Position numbers and translations under genes: made by a program
Origin: Seleniivibrio sp.
GTDB lineage: Bacteria > Chrysiogenota > Deferribacteres > Deferribacterales > Geovibrionaceae
Reading direction: 5' to 3'
Length of the DNA: 64,000 nt
Assembly: GCF_021209385.1 (NCBI RefSeq)
Contig: NZ_JAJOIL010000024.1
Coordinates: 1 to 64,000 of the forward strand
In this document: piece by piece, positions 62,525 through 64,000 of the stretch
Position numbering within the stretch: position 1 is the stretch's first letter
Layout of the letters: each line of letters starts with the position of its first letter
Notes under the pieces: model-generated
The model's input: only the letters and a program-made list of their open reading frames with translations
Told to the model about the DNA's origin: nothing
Databases searched by the model: none

Positions 62525-64000
62525 CTGTTTTTTAATATCCTCATGTTGTTGCGGTTTATAAAAAGCCCCGATTTATCCAACTGATCCATCAGAGGTATAA
62601 GCAGTTTGCGCGGCAGATCAAAACATTCTTTCATACGGTTCATTTCCACACCGCCGCTCTTTTTAGCCTCTGCCTCGGCTTTTTCCGTAAAGCTGTTTAT
62701 CAGTTCCATAGTGAGAAAAACGTTCCTGTCCACCCGCTTAACAAAACTTCTGTTGCAGAGATACTGCAAACATTTCTGAACCTTTTCCTCGCTCATTCCT
62801 GTTTTTTCGGAAATAAGCACAGGGTTTGAAAGCGCCGCTTCCTGTTTCATAGCGGAAAGCACGGTCATTGCCTCGTCCTGAAAAGGATCCTTAAGATTCA
62901 GCTTAAGCATATGTCCGTCAAAAACATAGCCCATTTTCTGACCGCCTTCGATGATACGGTTTATAATATCATGGCTAACCTGTTCAGGCAGTGTACATTC
63001 GAGCCGGAGCCTGTTTATGGCGAGCGAACCGTTCTCCCGCAGTCTGCTGAGTGAATCTTTGACAATTCCGTCTATCTTTCCGGCATCCATAAGGAAACCG
63101 TAGTAGTTAACAATATTATGCTGAGCCAGCTTATCCGCAAGTTCGCTGCGGAAAAGACCGGAAAACTGTATGGGTTCGTTCATGCAGAACCCGCATGTAT
63201 ATGTGCGCATGATGGCGCTGATTGCCGCATCATAATCGTAACGGCTGAGATGCCCTATTATCTCGCGGCTTGTCTTTCTGTCAGGATAGGTCTGTTCCAG
63301 ACCAAGCACCCTTCCACCCGCAACGCTTCTTTGGGGGCTGGCGGAGCGGATTACGAACGGGTCGTTGAAAAAAACCACCGCAGGTTTATCCAATTTTATG
63401 AAGCATATCGCCTCTTCCGAGGCGGCAAGCACTTTTTCATCAAAAAATATCATTCTGCCTTCAAACACTTCAGACCCAAGAATCACAGGATATGTTCTGT
63501 TATGGCGTATAAGCTCCGAATCTGTACAGCCGTCGAAAGCGCGAACAACCGCATAGATGCCGTTAGTATAAGCTATCTGGTTGTTCTCGCTGATGATGTC
63601 GCCGCGCTTCACATGTTCCACAGACAGATCCGACAGGTTGAGAGCGGTTCTCTGTCCGGCAACGGATTTCTCCGCAAAACGGTCGTGAACCTGTATTCCC
63701 TTCACGCGTGACCGTTCGCCGGTTCTCAGATTATAAACTGAATTATCTACTGCTATCTTTCCGAAAAGAGACGTTCCCGTGACCACGGTTCCGTGTCCTT
63801 TTATGTTAAAAACCCTGTCCGCACGCATAACATAGCACCTGTTCTGGGTCTTTGGCGTAACGCGAACAGCACAGTCGGAAACAGCCTGTTTCAGTGCATT
63901 TATGGATGCGCTGTCGCTAACGGATGTGCGTAAAACGGCTGTCAGCGTCATCCCGCTCCCGCTGAAAAGCTCTCTGACGGCATCTTCCGTCTGTTGCATC
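62521..64000 (-). CDS. selB: Selenocysteine-specific elongation factor SelB, C-terminal part (cut by window edge)
   Basis: About 493 residues of SelB are seen; the GTP-binding domain lies beyond the right edge. The domain II start, [18 protein letters not shown], is typical of SelB, followed by domain III ([16 protein letters not shown]) and winged-helix repeats that bind SECIS RNA. The ATG at 63999 is internal, not the true start. The gene shows that the organism inserts selenocysteine; no selenoprotein gene with an in-frame TGA was recognised in this window. Confidence 0.93.
   Translation of the reverse strand, partial: MQQTEDAVRELFSGSGMTLTAVLRTSVSDSASINALKQAVSDCAVRVTPKTQNRCYVMRADRVFNIKGHGTVVTGTSLFGKIAVDNSVYNLRTGERSRVKGIQVHDRFAEKSVAGQRTALNLSDLSVEHVKRGDIISENNQIAYTNGIYAVVRAFDGCTDSELIRHNRTYPVILGSEVFEGRMIFFDEKVLAASEEAICFIKLDKPAVVFFNDPFVIRSASPQRSVAGGRVLGLEQTYPDRKTSREIIGHLSRYDYDAAISAIMRTYTCGFCMNEPIQFSGLFRSELADKLAQHNIVNYYGFLMDAGKIDGIVKDSLSRLRENGSLAINRLRLECTLPEQVSHDIINRIIEGGQKMGYVFDGHMLKLNLKDPFQDEAMTVLSAMKQEAALSNPVLISEKTGMSEEKVQKCLQYLCNRSFVKRVDRNVFLTMELINSFTEKAEAEAKKSGGVEMNRMKECFDLPRKLLIPLMDQLDKSGLFINRNNMRILKNR

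Overview
The window looks like a gene-dense, roughly 45% GC chromosome segment from a motile, respiring, flexible-anaerobe bacterium. The gene mix points to the Deferribacterota (a Geovibrio/Denitrovibrio/Seleniivibrio-like organism). That mix is five chemoreceptors, several orphan histidine kinases, a two-subunit 2-oxoacid:ferredoxin oxidoreductase with AcnA-type aconitase, a di-haem cytochrome c peroxidase, flavocytochrome c sulfide dehydrogenase, methylmalonyl-CoA epimerase, gatCAB and selB. The taxonomic call is inference from gene content, not from a database search. I see no rRNA, tRNA, CRISPR array, prophage or insertion sequence.

Layout. 0.1-7 kb: a chemoreceptor, nhaA, a frameshifted M29 aminopeptidase and the upp-uraA uracil salvage pair. 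7-10.8 kb: a threonine-aldolase-like enzyme, then a polar amino acid ABC operon led by a 52-residue zinc-ribbon-like gene. 11-21.4 kb: an HBM-type chemoreceptor, a class I amidotransferase, aconitase, an SRPBCC protein, an EAL-CBS-GGDEF protein, a CBS/DRTGG family II pyrophosphatase and a methyltransferase. 21.4-25.1 kb: a signalling locus in which a STAS protein and an orphan kinase diverge from a receiver-PP2C-HATPase protein, an HsbR/HsbA-like arrangement. 25.4-29.4 kb: a DUF4405-like membrane protein, a frameshifted HAD phosphatase, two small unknown genes, and a cytoplasmic chemoreceptor with a C-terminal Cache-like domain behind a near-perfect sigma-54 promoter.

29.7-34.3 kb: methyltransferase, LigB-type dioxygenase, AMMECR1 protein and korAB. 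34.5-42 kb: cytochrome c peroxidase, a frameshifted chemoreceptor, a D-2-hydroxyacid dehydrogenase, gatCAB and methylmalonyl-CoA epimerase. 42.1-46.1 kb: fccAB-like sulfide dehydrogenase genes diverging from a secreted cytochrome-like protein that has lost its haem motif, then an OmpA-family porin. 46.2-52.8 kb: an envelope/repair operon (rhodanese, gmhA, mfd, two parvulin-type chaperones, an S4 protein). 52.9-57 kb: a Cache-domain kinase, a cupin and a haemerythrin chemoreceptor. 57.3-64 kb: an operon selB (cut by the window edge)-uvrB-PBP1A-histidine kinase.

Sensing dominates: chemoreceptors, c-di-GMP turnover, partner switching and orphan kinases are interleaved with redox enzymes. Three genes carry single-base frameshifts in short homopolymers, and a fourth locus may too. 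Intergenic gaps carry a family of palindromic REP-like repeats.
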